NCBI RefSeq assembly: GCF_910588395.1
Contig: NZ_CAJUPA010000011.1
Coordinates: 1 to 60,627, forward strand
Direction: 5' to 3'
Length of the DNA: 60,627 bases
DNA from: an uncultured Faecalibaculum sp.
GTDB lineage: Bacteria > Bacillota_I > Bacilli_A > Erysipelotrichales > Erysipelotrichaceae
Shown: positions 1-8,216 of the stretch, piece after piece
How the letters are laid out: the number at the start of each line of letters is the position of its first letter
Position numbering within the stretch: position 1 is the stretch's first letter
Position numbers and translations under genes: made by a program
The notes under the pieces: model-generated
The model's database searches: none
Told to the model about the DNA's origin: nothing
The model's input: the letters and a program-made list of their open reading frames with translations, nothing else

Positions 1-77
1 TAATGGTTAGCGGTCGCGATGATACGCTCCCATAGTGGACTTTCACCACCCAGATGTGTGCCATGCCGGGCAGACAC

Positions 78-102
78 AAAAAAGGCGTGATTCCTCACGC
101 CT
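78..102 (-). terminator. Intrinsic terminator of the PTS/deglycase operon
   Basis: On the minus strand an 8-bp stem AGGCGTGA/TCACGCCT with a 4-nt loop is followed by a T-rich run. The stop codon of the last SIS gene lies in the first arm, so the operon ends here. Bases 1-77 hold nothing I can assign. Confidence 0.85.
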
Positions 103-1162
103 CGTCGCCATCGTAGTTGACGAAATTCTCCGTCTTGGCCGATGTATGTTCCTTGAACTGCTTCAGCAGCGGATGCTGCATCGTACTGTGCAGCGCACCG
201 CTGATTTCCGCGCTCACGAGCTGCGCAAAGGGCAGCGCCGCAAAGGAAGTGAACAGCGAATCCGCCGCCGGCTCCAGGAACAGGACATTGTCCCGGCCTT
301 TCCGGGCTGGGTCCATCGTGATCAGGTACGCACGGTCGCTGATCAGACAGGCACTTTCCCAGATCGCCTGGATCCGGCCGGAGGCCCGGTCGTTGCTGTC
401 GAAGAAGAACATCGTGTAATTCGGTGTCAGCTGCAGATTGGGTCCATGGATGAACTCCTCCGCTTCGTAGAAGAACGCCGGAACATGCACGGTTTCCCCG
501 ATCTTCAGCGCCGCTTCCATAGCCACACCCGCGCTGTTCTTGGCTCCCAGGCAGTACACCGTCTGCATGGAGGACAGGGCCCGGAAGTGCCGGTCCACAA
601 ACCGCTGTGTGTCTGTCACGGCGTTTGCGAAGGTCTCCAGGGCGGTATAAAACTCCTCAAGCGGACGGTCTGCCAGGATCTGTGCCACGCGCATGAGGTA
701 GAGACACAGTGTGCTGACACCCTTCGTGACGTAGCCCACCAGCTCTTCCCCCACACCGTACTCCAGCACACAGGCGGTGTGGTCCTTCACATCACTGTTG
801 CGGTTTCCCGTCAGGCAGATCACGTTGTTCCTGTCCCGCAGGACATCCAGCACCGCAATGGCATTAGTGGAGAGCCCGCTCTGGGTGATCACCAGAACCA
901 GGTCGTCCTCCCGGATCCCCGGGGTATAATACAGAAAGGTGAATGGAGTCATCAGCTCCACTTTTGAATCCATCCACCGCTGCATATACGGCTGCGCACA
1001 GACGCAGGCGTTATAACTCGAGCCTGAAGCCACCAGCCAGATCGTTTCAGGCTTTTTCTGTCTGCACAGATCCACCACCGGTGCACACAGCGCATCATCT
1101 GTCAGCAGTCTGCGGCAGGTATCGGCAGACTCCCGTATGTAATCCTGCATGGTCCGTTTCAT
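95..1162 (-). CDS. SIS-domain sugar-phosphate deglycase/isomerase (GfrF/GlmS-like)
   Basis: The 355-residue protein has two tandem SIS domains. The first holds the phosphosugar loop VASGSSYNA (about residues 44-52) and TQSGLSTNA (about 113-121); the second holds LGAKNSAGVAMEAALK and a FIHGP segment. This is the architecture of the GlmS isomerase half and of Amadori-product deglycases (FrlB, FraB, GfrE/F), which split a 6-phosphorylated fructosamine into glucose-6-phosphate and an amine. No glutaminase domain is present, so it is not GlmS. It is the last gene of a mannose-PTS operon, 18 bp after a second SIS gene, which matches the gfrABCDEF order. AGGAG lies 8 nt before the ATG. The exact substrate (fructoselysine, glucoselysine or another amine adduct) is inferred. 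Confidence 0.85.
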   Translation of the reverse strand: MKRTMQDYIRESADTCRRLLTDDALCAPVVDLCRQKKPETIWLVASGSSYNACVCAQPYMQRWMDSKVELMTPFTFLYYTPGIREDDLVLVITQSGLSTNAIAVLDVLRDRNNVICLTGNRNSDVKDHTACVLEYGVGEELVGYVTKGVSTLCLYLMRVAQILADRPLEEFYTALETFANAVTDTQRFVDRHFRALSSMQTVYCLGAKNSAGVAMEAALKIGETVHVPAFFYEAEEFIHGPNLQLTPNYTMFFFDSNDRASGRIQAIWESACLISDRAYLITMDPARKGRDNVLFLEPAADSLFTSFAALPFAQLVSAEISGALHSTMQHPLLKQFKEHTSAKTENFVNYDGDEA

Positions 1163-1180
1163 GGAACCGTCTCCTGTATC

Positions 1181-2176
1181 CTAGTAGTCCAGGGCTCTGT
1201 AGTACCGGCGGATTTCCATGGGGTGCTTTGTCTCGTCTTCCATGTGCACATCGATCCGGTTGTTCACGGCGTGCATCACCAGGTGGGAGATGTCGCCGCG
1301 GTACTTCTCGCTGATTCCCTTCAGTTCGTAGTCCTTCGTATCAATGATCGTGTAGTTGCCACAGATCCGGGGCAGGAAGTTCACCACACGCTCGGAGAGC
1401 TTTCTCTGTCTGTCTTCCCCGACATACACCGTCACAGGGGTTTCCTTTGTCACGATCTCGAACATGCCGTGGAAGAACTCCGGAGAGGTGATGGACTTGG
1501 TCTTGATCCACAGCTGCTCTTCCCAGTAGCACATGGCGTAGGAATAGGTCGCGCCCCACTGGTTACCGGCGCCCACAAAGTAGTGAATGTCATCATTCCA
1601 GTGCTTCTTCGCAAACTCCGCTGCAAAGGGCTCCGCCACTTTTTCCACTTCCACCAGGGCCTGCGGCAGGTACTGATCGAATTCCGCATACATTTCGTCG
1701 TAGTCATCGAACTCACCGGCGTTTTTCATGAAACGGTCAGCGGTCATGAAGAACTTCAGCTGTTCGTTCTGCTTGTAGGAAATCACGTGATCAACCATCT
1801 TTGCCAGTTCGGCCTCCGGTGCATCAATGAATCCGATCACCGTCGCGCCGGCTTCCTTCGCCTTCTTCACAGCCTCCACCACTTCAATAGTATTGCCTGT
1901 CACGGACGACGTGATCACCACGCTGCCCTCGCCGATCCGCCTGTTACCGGTCGTCAGGTATTCCGCAGCGTTTTCCGCCCAGGTCTCGATGCCCGTTTTT
2001 TCCTTCATGTGCACCGTGGCTTGCTGCGCGCTCGCCCAGGTGCCGCCGATGCCCAGCCACACGATGTTTTTGTAGCCGTTTTCGCAGATGCCGTCCACGA
2101 TCTCCTCGATCTGAGGACGCAGCGCCAGTGCGCCTTTGACGCTGTCGATTTTTTCCTGTTCGTTGAATTTCATCAT
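1181..2176 (-). CDS. SIS-domain fructosamine-6-phosphate deglycase (FrlB/GfrE-like)
   Basis: This 331-residue SIS protein carries WLGIGGTWASA (phosphosugar loop) and SSVTGNTIE in the first domain, and ITSPEFFHGMFE plus the C-terminal RRYYRALDY. A C-terminal RRY...Y ending is shared with FrlB and FraB deglycases as I recall them. It would act in the cytoplasm on the phosphorylated Amadori compound delivered by the upstream PTS. A longer reading frame exists, but TCCTCCT (AGGAGGA on the coding strand) at 2185-2191 lies 8 nt before the ATG at 2176, so I start there; the longer N-terminus is low-complexity. Its 135-bp distance from the EIID gene contrasts with the tight spacing elsewhere in the operon. 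Confidence 0.87.
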   Translation of the reverse strand: MMKFNEQEKIDSVKGALALRPQIEEIVDGICENGYKNIVWLGIGGTWASAQQATVHMKEKTGIETWAENAAEYLTTGNRRIGEGSVVITSSVTGNTIEVVEAVKKAKEAGATVIGFIDAPEAELAKMVDHVISYKQNEQLKFFMTADRFMKNAGEFDDYDEMYAEFDQYLPQALVEVEKVAEPFAAEFAKKHWNDDIHYFVGAGNQWGATYSYAMCYWEEQLWIKTKSITSPEFFHGMFEIVTKETPVTVYVGEDRQRKLSERVVNFLPRICGNYTIIDTKDYELKGISEKYRGDISHLVMHAVNNRIDVHMEDETKHPMEIRRYYRALDY

Positions 2177-2269
2177 GGTTGTGTTCCTCCTTTTTCTTTG
2201 TATTTCTGTATCTGTATCTGTTTTTTTCTGTTGTGTCTGTGCCGCGGCCGGGCTGTCCGTCACGCGGCC

Positions 2270-2302
2270 TGCGGGAAAGCAGAGAGTTCCTGCTTCCGGC
2301 CT
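2270..2302 (-). other. Intercistronic stem-loop between EIID and first deglycase
   Basis: The only sizeable gap inside the operon (2177-2311) contains an imperfect stem (GGAAGCAG pairing with CTGCTTTCC, minus strand) with no following T-run. It looks like an mRNA processing or stability hairpin that separates transporter from enzyme expression. This role is inferred. Confidence 0.35.
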
Positions 2303-2311
2303 TTCATCAGG

Positions 2312-3133
2312 CTATCCCAGGATGCCGAAGAAGGCCCCCGCGAAGCCGATCAGAATGAAGACGACCAGCAGTGTCGTGGTTTTCACGTTCCTGAACTTCA
2401 GCAGGTAGTAGATGCCGAAGGTGAACAGCAGCGGCAGGATCCCCGGCATGATCGTGTTGCAGATATCGCCGATGGTCGTCGCTTCTTCCCCCGCGCCAAT
2501 TGCCAGCGGCACATTGATGGCCACATTCTGTGCCGTCATGCCACCGATCACCGTCAGACCCAGCACCGATGCTCCATATGTCAGCATCTCCATCCAGCCG
2601 CTTTTCTGCAGTGTCGCCAGGAAGCCGCTTCCCAGTTTGTAGCCGGCACCCATCAGGTAGTAGCGCAGGCCCTGTGCCGGGATGTTGAAGATCAGGAAGA
2701 ACAGGATCGGACCCAGAATGTTGCCCTGTGTCGCCAGAGACAGGCCGACACCCGTCGCAATGATCCGCAGTGTGCCCCAGATAAAGGAGTCGCCGATGCC
2801 CGCCAGAGGTCCCATCAGGGAAACCTTCACGTCGTTGATGGACTGCGTGTCGAAATCCGGATCGTTGGCGTTCTGTTCTTCCATCGCCGCGGTGATGCCC
2901 AGAATCAGAGTCGCCAGCTGCGGGGTGGTGTTGAAGAACTCCAGGTGACGCTTCATCGCCGCTTCCTGTTCGGCAGGATCGTCATAGAGTTTTTTGATCA
3001 CCGGCAGCATGCTGTAGCAGTAGCCGATGTTCATCTGCCGTTCATAGTTCCAGTCCCATTCCAGTCCGAACGAGCGCCAGAACACGGACATCAGCTGTTT
3101 TCTTTCCAGCTTCTTAGAAGTCTTCGTCGTCAT
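2312..3133 (-). CDS. PTS mannose-family transporter subunit IID
   Basis: The 273-residue protein has the family landmarks: a hydrophilic N-terminus with FWRSFGLEWDWNYERQMN, then LMGPLAGIGDSFIWGTLR, and a hydrophobic C-terminus (last about 25 residues). EIID pairs with EIIC in the membrane to form the sugar channel of mannose/fructose/sorbose-type PTS. The start at 3133 is preceded by GGGAGG and overlaps the end of the EIIC gene by 20 bp, so the two are translationally coupled. The longer frame upstream is EIIC sequence read out of frame. Length is normal for the family. Confidence 0.95.
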   Translation of the reverse strand: MTTKTSKKLERKQLMSVFWRSFGLEWDWNYERQMNIGYCYSMLPVIKKLYDDPAEQEAAMKRHLEFFNTTPQLATLILGITAAMEEQNANDPDFDTQSINDVKVSLMGPLAGIGDSFIWGTLRIIATGVGLSLATQGNILGPILFFLIFNIPAQGLRYYLMGAGYKLGSGFLATLQKSGWMEMLTYGASVLGLTVIGGMTAQNVAINVPLAIGAGEEATTIGDICNTIMPGILPLLFTFGIYYLLKFRNVKTTTLLVVFILIGFAGAFFGILG

Positions 3134-3899
3134 CTGTGTATCCTCCCTGTGCAACAGCCGTCTGCATGGTCTGCGACCGTTTGATCTGTGTAAGTACGAT
3201 GGCGAGAATCGCGCCGAGGATGGCAATGCCTGTGCCCGGCAGGTTGAAGTACACGCTCATCGCGAAACCGAGAATGAAGAAGCAGGCATTGGCCTTGTTC
3301 ATGATCATCTTCATGAGCAGACCGAAACCGATTGCCGGCAGCAGTCCCATGGTGATTTCCAGACCCTTGGAGATCCACTCGGGGATGATGGACAGGAATG
3401 CCTCGATCGCCGGAGATCCCACGTAGTAGCCAATCGCCACACACAGGCCGATGATCAGGTTCACGCCGAAGAAACCGGCCAGGTAATGCACCACGGCGAT
3501 GCCCTGCATGTTGTCGTTCTTCGCACATTCATCTGCCTTGTGCACAAAGGGCGGCAGAATGAAGACCATGCCGAAGTTTTTCGCCAGCAGGACCAGCGAA
3601 GCCACCGGCAAGCCAATGGCCAGAGCCGTTTCCGGACCGGATCCCGTGGTGATGGCAAACGCCGTGCCCAGGACCGTCCCGGAAATCATTTCAGGGGGAA
3701 TGCTTGCCCCGATGGAGAACGCGCCCATGAAGGCCAGCTCCATGGTGGCACCAATGCGGACACCGGCTTCGATGTCGCCCAGCACGATGCCTGTCAGCGT
3801 GCCCATGATCAGGGGACGGGAGAGCAGGCAGGTGCCAAAGAGGTATTCGGCGTTGCCAAGCATGGCAACCAGACCGAGCAGTATCGCTTGTATCAGCAT
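3114..3899 (-). CDS. PTS mannose/sorbose-family transporter subunit IIC
   Basis: A 261-residue polytopic membrane protein starting MLIQAILLGLVAMLGN, with the EIIC-Man segments RPLIMGTLTGIVLGD (about residues 28-42) and GATMELAFMGAFSIGASIPPE. Together with EIID it forms the membrane permease. It follows the EIIB gene by 45 bp and overlaps EIID. A GAGAGGAAAA ribosome binding site precedes the ATG. The acidic C-terminus DDDEDF lies in the overlap with EIID. It is intact and of normal length. Confidence 0.95.
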   Translation of the reverse strand: MLIQAILLGLVAMLGNAEYLFGTCLLSRPLIMGTLTGIVLGDIEAGVRIGATMELAFMGAFSIGASIPPEMISGTVLGTAFAITTGSGPETALAIGLPVASLVLLAKNFGMVFILPPFVHKADECAKNDNMQGIAVVHYLAGFFGVNLIIGLCVAIGYYVGSPAIEAFLSIIPEWISKGLEITMGLLPAIGFGLLMKMIMNKANACFFILGFAMSVYFNLPGTGIAILGAILAIVLTQIKRSQTMQTAVAQGGYTDDDEDF

Positions 3900-3944
3900 G
3901 TTGTTTTCCTCTCTCTTTCAGGTTTTCTGTGTATCAGCTGTCTC

Positions 3945-4415
3945 TCAGAGTGCCTTCATGACAGGCACCGCGGAGTCTTCCGGCACCATCTGGATGGTCA
4001 CGTCGATGCCCTTGTCCACCAGGTTCTTCAGGATGTCCTCTTCCTCCGGGGTCACGTTCATGGCCTTGGAAATGTTCCGGGTTTTGTCGGTGGCCTTCGT
4101 GCCGCCCAGGTTCAGCGCCTTGATGGACTCCACACCATCAATCAGGGCAGCTGCATCGGCGATGCTTTCCACCACGATGAAGAGTTTGTATTTGTCTGTT
4201 ACACCGCTGTTGATGGCCTTGATGCTGTCTTCGATGTTCTTCATCACCAGCTTCACGCCGTTGGGTTTTGCCATCTTGAGGGTGGTCTTGCGCAGTTCGT
4301 CTTTCATGACGGAATCGTTGGCAATCAGAATGCAGTCCACGTTCAGTGCGCTGGTCCAGGAAAAGGCAACCTGTCCATGCAGCAGGCGGTGATCCACGCG
4401 CAGTTTTTTGATCAT
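3945..4415 (-). CDS. PTS mannose-family transporter subunit IIB
   Basis: A 156-residue cytoplasmic phosphotransfer protein. The N-terminal motif RVDHRLLHGQVAFSW contains the phosphorylated histidine (His13), as in all EIIB-Man/Sor proteins. It takes phosphate from EIIA-His and passes it to the sugar during import. It lies 12 bp downstream of EIIA with a TAAGGAGGAA ribosome binding site, and 45 bp upstream of EIIC. Nothing is missing relative to the family. Confidence 0.95.
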   Translation of the reverse strand: MIKKLRVDHRLLHGQVAFSWTSALNVDCILIANDSVMKDELRKTTLKMAKPNGVKLVMKNIEDSIKAINSGVTDKYKLFIVVESIADAAALIDGVESIKALNLGGTKATDKTRNISKAMNVTPEEEDILKNLVDKGIDVTIQMVPEDSAVPVMKAL

Positions 4416-4427
4416 GTTCGTTCCTCC

Positions 4428-4853
4428 TTAAAAGTCTTCTTCTTCCCCGGCTTCAAGCCGGCTGTGATCCAGGACCTCGATGCCTTCTTTGCCCGAGGCA
4501 ATGAGTCTGTCCTGGGTTTCGGTGTTTCCCGAGAGGGATCCTGGTGCCGAAAGCAGCAGATCGAGCACCAGGTTCATGTTTGTACCGCTGTAGACCACCA
4601 CGTTTCTGTGACTGCACAGGCGGGACAGGGTACTGTGCACACTGCCGCCCTTCACATCGCACAGGAAGACATATTCGTCCTCCGGGTGATCCAGGATCTC
4701 CTTTGTCATTTCTTCCATGTAGTCCGCAGGGGAACAGGAGGGATACAGGCTGTATGTCCGGATCGAATCGGCCAGGTCGCCGACGATCATGCTCACTGAA
4801 TCCTTCAGTCCCTTCGAGAACTCTCCATGAGATGCCAGAATAATGTTCCGCAT
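4428..4853 (-). CDS. PTS mannose-family transporter subunit IIA
   Basis: The 141-residue protein begins MRNIILASHGEFSKG, where His9 is the expected phosphorylation site of EIIA-Man domains, followed by DVKGGS near residue 70. It accepts phosphate from HPr and is the first gene of the operon. I start at 4853, where AAAGGAGGTCCAT precedes the ATG; the longer open frame runs back through the promoter region. About 30 bp upstream of the start lies the expected +1 of the nearest sigma-54 promoter, so the leader is short and begins just upstream of the ribosome binding site. Confidence 0.93.
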   Translation of the reverse strand: MRNIILASHGEFSKGLKDSVSMIVGDLADSIRTYSLYPSCSPADYMEEMTKEILDHPEDEYVFLCDVKGGSVHSTLSRLCSHRNVVVYSGTNMNLVLDLLLSAPGSLSGNTETQDRLIASGKEGIEVLDHSRLEAGEEEDF

Positions 4854-4891
4854 ATGGACCTCCTTTCTTGTTTTTCCCTTCACTTCCATAC

Positions 4892-4908
4892 CAGCAAGGT
4901 TCGTGCCG
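4892..4908 (-). promoter_or_regulatory. Sigma-54 promoter P1 of the PTS operon
   Basis: On the minus strand CGGCACGAACCTTGCTGG gives GG (4906-4907), exactly 10 bp, then GC (4894-4895), the -24/-12 signature, with the extended GGCAC and TTGC. The predicted +1 is near 4882, 29 nt before the EIIA start. This is the copy closest to the gene. Its C at the first position departs from the TGGCAC seen in the other three copies. Confidence 0.8.
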
Positions 4909-4997
4909 GATTCAGAGAATCCGGATGTTTTTTCCGTAATCCTCTGAACCCGGCCGCAGCCTGTGCGGCAAAGACGTGAATGCGTCCGCTTCCATAC

Positions 4998-5014
4998 CAG
5001 CAAGGTCTGTGCCA
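4998..5014 (-). promoter_or_regulatory. Sigma-54 promoter-like copy P2
   Basis: The minus strand reads TGGCACAGACCTTGCTGG, a close match to the TGGCAC-N5-TTGC consensus with the obligatory GG-N10-GC spacing (GG 5012-5013, GC 5000-5001). It sits 106 bp upstream of P1 inside a repeated unit that also includes GGTATGGAAG downstream and an A-run plus CCGGAT upstream. Confidence 0.75.
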
Positions 5015-5087
5015 GTATCAGACATCCGGGTGTTTTTTCGTTCCCCGGACGCTGTCACCTGTGCCGGCGACGGGTTCACTTCCATAC

Positions 5088-5104
5088 AAGCAAAATCTGT
5101 GCCA
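5088..5104 (-). promoter_or_regulatory. Sigma-54 promoter-like copy P3
   Basis: The minus strand reads TGGCACAGATTTTGCTTG, with GG at 5102-5103 and GC at 5090-5091, 10 bp apart. It is 90 bp upstream of P2. The GTATGGAAGTG that follows is the same as in the other copies, so the repeat extends into the initially transcribed bases. Confidence 0.72.
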
Positions 5105-5194
5105 GACCAGATGCATCAGAAGGTTTTTTTTGCACTTTCTACGGATGCCTGCCCACAGACGTCACCGTCCGTAAGCTTCCCGTCACTTCCATAC

Positions 5195-5211
5195 CAGCAA
5201 GTCCTGTGCCA
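5195..5211 (-). promoter_or_regulatory. Sigma-54 promoter-like copy P4 (most upstream)
   Basis: The minus strand reads TGGCACAGGACTTGCTGG, with GG at 5209-5210 and GC at 5197-5198, 10 bp apart. It lies 107 bp upstream of P3 and is again followed by GTATGGAAGTG. It is the copy nearest to the palindrome at 5301-5315. Confidence 0.72.
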
Positions 5212-5300
5212 TCCTGCCCCGGTTTCCGCGTTTTCTTGCCCCGCTCCCCGGATCCGGCGGCCGGCATCTGCCTGCATCGGCAGCGGGACAGAAAAGACCA

Positions 5301-5315
5301 GGAACACGTTGTTCC
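5301..5315. promoter_or_regulatory. Candidate activator (enhancer) site for the LevR-type regulator
   Basis: GGAACA-CGT-TGTTCC is a perfect 6-bp inverted repeat with a 3-bp spacer, centred about 123 bp upstream of the predicted +1 of P4. Sigma-54 activators bind such sites 80-200 bp upstream of their promoter. A smaller palindrome, ATTCCGGGAAT, follows at 5348-5358. Assignment to the adjacent regulator is inferred. Confidence 0.45.
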
Positions 5316-5424
5316 CGACTATAACAGTCACTGAAAGCCACCCTTGTATTCCGGGAATGTCCTGTTGTTTTATGCTTCCAGATTCAGCTGTAATGACCAG
5401 GTGAATGTTTCGGGTTTCAGGATA

Positions 5425-5456
5425 CGAAAAAAGCGTGCCGCTTCAGACACGCTTTT
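5425..5456 (-). terminator. Terminator of the LevR-type regulator gene
   Basis: The stem AAGCGTG/CACGCTT with a 10-nt loop is followed on the minus strand by TTTTTT. The stop codon lies inside the hairpin. It isolates the regulator transcript from the downstream PTS operon. Confidence 0.85.
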
Positions 5457-8148
5457 CGTAATTGGGGTCGTTCTTGATGTAGTCAAACATGTAGCCTGTT
5501 TCTTCCACCGGGATCCGGATGCCATAGAATTTCTGCACATCCGCAAAGGAGTCATCCACGGCTTGAATGAAGTCCTTCTGCTCGCGCTGGAATGCCTCCG
5601 CATTGCCATAGACCTCAATGCCCCGGTTCATGACCAGGCGCTCGATCAAGCAGCTCACATGCACATATAAGCCGAAGCAGGTGTTGTTGCCCAGACTCAC
5701 ACCCAGGCGGTTCTGCAGCCGGTCAATGGCATCCGCCACATGCTCCAGCAGCTTGGCGGGATTCAGAATCGTCAGGGAGTTCATGATGTTGGACAGCGAG
5801 AAATTCTTGACGATGTTCTTTTTGAACACCCGCATTTCCTCCGCCTCCATGTATGGACGCAAGCTGTCGTCAAACCGGTTCGTGTTCTCCTGCAGGATCA
5901 GGTCCTCCAGGGCCACAAAGGGCACCGTGATCTCCTCCGGCTTGAGCGTCCCCACGATGCTAATCACCTGATTCTCCTCAAACACCGGAGACGCCATCCC
6001 TTCCTGCTGCAGGGTGTTGTAGTCATAGATCATGACCCGAATCGCACTGTCTTCCGGCAGGGAATCCACAATGACTCCCCGGAGCTTTTCCGCCACCCCC
6101 AGGCCGCTGGCGCAGGAACAGATGATCATTCTGGGCTTCTCCCGGTTGCGCTCGATGTGATACTCGATACTTGAGAGCGCCTTTGCCCGCTCGAACACTT
6201 TTTCCATGGGTGTCTGGTTGCGGATGTCCTGTCCCACCGTGAGGGCCAGCTTCAGGCTCAGAGAATTGATGATGCCGATGTTCACATTGCGGATGTTGAG
6301 ATTCCGGTAAATGTGCTCCAGACTGCCCAGGTCCACGAGCAGGAACAGCTCCTCGATGCCTTCCATTTTCTGCAGCCAGTCATTGAGCTGTCGGCTGATT
6401 TCCTCCTGGCTGACAAACAGGGGCATGTCGATCGCGTCAAAGACATGTGTCTCCAGCCACTGATTGACGCACATGGCCATGGAACTGGCACTGGATTCCC
6501 CATGTGCCAGAATCACACCCATCCGGCGGGGGGCGGGCTGGCTCCGGCCGGCCATGGCAGCCAGTGCAGTCATGATCAGGCACTGGAGCGGGTTCAGGTC
6601 TGTTTCCAGGCACTCCTGTGTCTCCTGTCGGATGTCCGATACCAGGGAGAAATACTTGAAGGCCTCTGTCCGCAGCCGGTTCATAACGTCTTCCATCTGC
6701 ACGGCTCGCGACTGCAGAAGCAGGCCGATACCCCGGGGCACCGAGAGCAGCTCCACAAACGCCGTTTCATACAGCTGCCGGTCCTTTTCCGGAAAGTCCA
6801 GGTGATACTGGCTGCATTTCTCCCGCACAATGGCCAGGAACGCTGTCTCAAACGGAGTCAGGGCTGCCTTGCGGGGACTCCGGTTGAAATGATGCAGCAC
6901 GGTTTTCTGGACCCCCCGGAAATCCGCCTCGAAATCTTGTGTGGTTTCCAGCGTTTTCAGAACCGATTCGAAGAAACTGAAGGGTGTCCGCACATTCTCC
7001 AGTTCATGCTGGAGTTCGTCAATGCTATGCCAGCTGAGTTCCCGCGGCTTCATGAGGGTTTCCAGAGCTGAATACTGGATCACGGAATCCGGAATGTTCT
7101 TCAGGCTGATGCGCATGACTTTCTCTTCATCTGTCTGGAAGAGCGCATTCACACAACTGGACTGGATCGTGCTTTTCAGCCCGCCGATGTTCTCCGGGAA
7201 GGGGTAGGACAGCAGCAGCTGGATAACGCTGCTGCTGAGCCGGATGCGCACCTTGAGGCGCTCCTCTTCCCGGGCGAACATGGACAGAATGATCTGCAGC
7301 TTTTCGTAATTGCCCCGGACGGCCAGGTTGGGGACTGCGAGCTTCATGGGGATCCGCCGCTGGAGAGTCTTGAGGAGCACCTTTTCCGGATCTTCGGTCG
7401 TCGCAAAAATCAGCCGCACGCTGGAGGTGTACCAGGTCTTGTTGTCCCCCATGCGGTGATACACCGACTGGTCCATGAAGTGGAAGAGCTTCTCCTGGCA
7501 CTCTCCCTTCAGGTTGTGGACTTCGTCCAGGAACAGCACGCCGCCGTCCGCCAGTTCCAGGAGCCCCGGTGTATCCTGGTCTGCCCCGGTGAAGGCCCCT
7601 TTGACATAGCCGAAGAGATTGGCCGTGAGCAGTTCCGGGTTGTTGGCGTACTCCGAGCAGTTCACCGCCACAAAGCGGCTCTCCGGCTTCACGAGGTCAT
7701 GGTTGCGGGCGTATTCATAGGCAAGTCCCGCAATCATGCTTTTGCCCGTGCCGGTTTCTCCCGTCAGAATCAGAGGCAGGCCGTTGGGGGGATAGGCCAC
7801 GGTTGCCTTGCACTGTTCCACCAGCGAGGAGAGACTGCCGTCATGGCCAATGAGCTTGTCAAAGTCCTGCGCCTGGTCTGTCTGCGCCGCCAGCCACTGA
7901 TCCAGGTTGCGGATCGCATCCCCTTCAATGGGTGATCCCTGTTTCTCTTCCAGCACGGCCCGGTCCAGGAACAGAACCGGTTTCTGTCCCGCGCGGATAA
8001 TGGTACCCGCCTTGAGCAGCTGCTGGAGAACCTGTGTGACGCGGCTTTTGGGAAGACTCAGCTGCGAGGACAGTTCCGCGACGGAAAGACGGCTGAACTG
8101 TCCGTTTTGCGTATGTTCCTGTATTGCGTTTTGTATCGTTTCCTGCAT
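5443..8148 (-). CDS. Sigma-54-dependent PTS-regulated activator (LevR/GfrR family)
   Basis: This 901-residue activator has an N-terminal winged helix (about 19-63), a sigma-54 AAA+ domain with Walker A GETGTGKS (130-137), the sigma-54-contacting loop GAFTGA (184-189) and Walker B GVLFLDEV (203-210). After a first PRD-like region (about 430-535) come an EIIA-Man domain with LAHGESSASSMA (His549), an EIIB-like domain with CSCASGLG (677-684), and a C-terminal PRD with His830. PTS proteins phosphorylate such histidines to set activity according to substrate flux and carbon supply. It is encoded just upstream of the sigma-54-promoted PTS operon and divergent to rpoN, so the PTS operon is its likely target. 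A TTGACA-16-TATACT promoter precedes it. Confidence 0.93.
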   Translation of the reverse strand: MQETIQNAIQEHTQNGQFSRLSVAELSSQLSLPKSRVTQVLQQLLKAGTIIRAGQKPVLFLDRAVLEEKQGSPIEGDAIRNLDQWLAAQTDQAQDFDKLIGHDGSLSSLVEQCKATVAYPPNGLPLILTGETGTGKSMIAGLAYEYARNHDLVKPESRFVAVNCSEYANNPELLTANLFGYVKGAFTGADQDTPGLLELADGGVLFLDEVHNLKGECQEKLFHFMDQSVYHRMGDNKTWYTSSVRLIFATTEDPEKVLLKTLQRRIPMKLAVPNLAVRGNYEKLQIILSMFAREEERLKVRIRLSSSVIQLLLSYPFPENIGGLKSTIQSSCVNALFQTDEEKVMRISLKNIPDSVIQYSALETLMKPRELSWHSIDELQHELENVRTPFSFFESVLKTLETTQDFEADFRGVQKTVLHHFNRSPRKAALTPFETAFLAIVREKCSQYHLDFPEKDRQLYETAFVELLSVPRGIGLLLQSRAVQMEDVMNRLRTEAFKYFSLVSDIRQETQECLETDLNPLQCLIMTALAAMAGRSQPAPRRMGVILAHGESSASSMAMCVNQWLETHVFDAIDMPLFVSQEEISRQLNDWLQKMEGIEELFLLVDLGSLEHIYRNLNIRNVNIGIINSLSLKLALTVGQDIRNQTPMEKVFERAKALSSIEYHIERNREKPRMIICSCASGLGVAEKLRGVIVDSLPEDSAIRVMIYDYNTLQQEGMASPVFEENQVISIVGTLKPEEITVPFVALEDLILQENTNRFDDSLRPYMEAEEMRVFKKNIVKNFSLSNIMNSLTILNPAKLLEHVADAIDRLQNRLGVSLGNNTCFGLYVHVSCLIERLVMNRGIEVYGNAEAFQREQKDFIQAVDDSFADVQKFYGIRIPVEETGYMFDYIKNDPNYEKRV

Positions 8149-8167
8149 GTTCGTTCACCTGAGTGTT

Positions 8168-8195
8168 AGTATAGACACAAAAAAAGCGTTGTCAA
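8168..8195 (-). promoter_or_regulatory. Sigma-A promoter of the activator gene, overlapped by an inverted repeat
   Basis: The minus strand shows TTGACA (8190-8195), a 16-bp spacer, and TATACT (8168-8173), giving a +1 near 8161 and a short leader. GCGTT-GTCA-AACGC, an inverted repeat, covers the -35 box, so a bound protein could repress it. Confidence 0.8.
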
Positions 8196-8216
8196 ACGCC
8201 CGAAAATCCACAAACA

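Noticed and set aside
1223..3184. 653-residue ORF on the plus strand
   Set aside because: It is the antisense shadow of the SIS and EIID genes with His/Arg/Gln-rich composition and no family motif.
4428..5003. Longer EIIA protein starting at 5003
   Set aside because: The extra N-terminus would be encoded by the sigma-54 promoter repeats, upstream of the predicted +1, and lacks a ribosome binding site.
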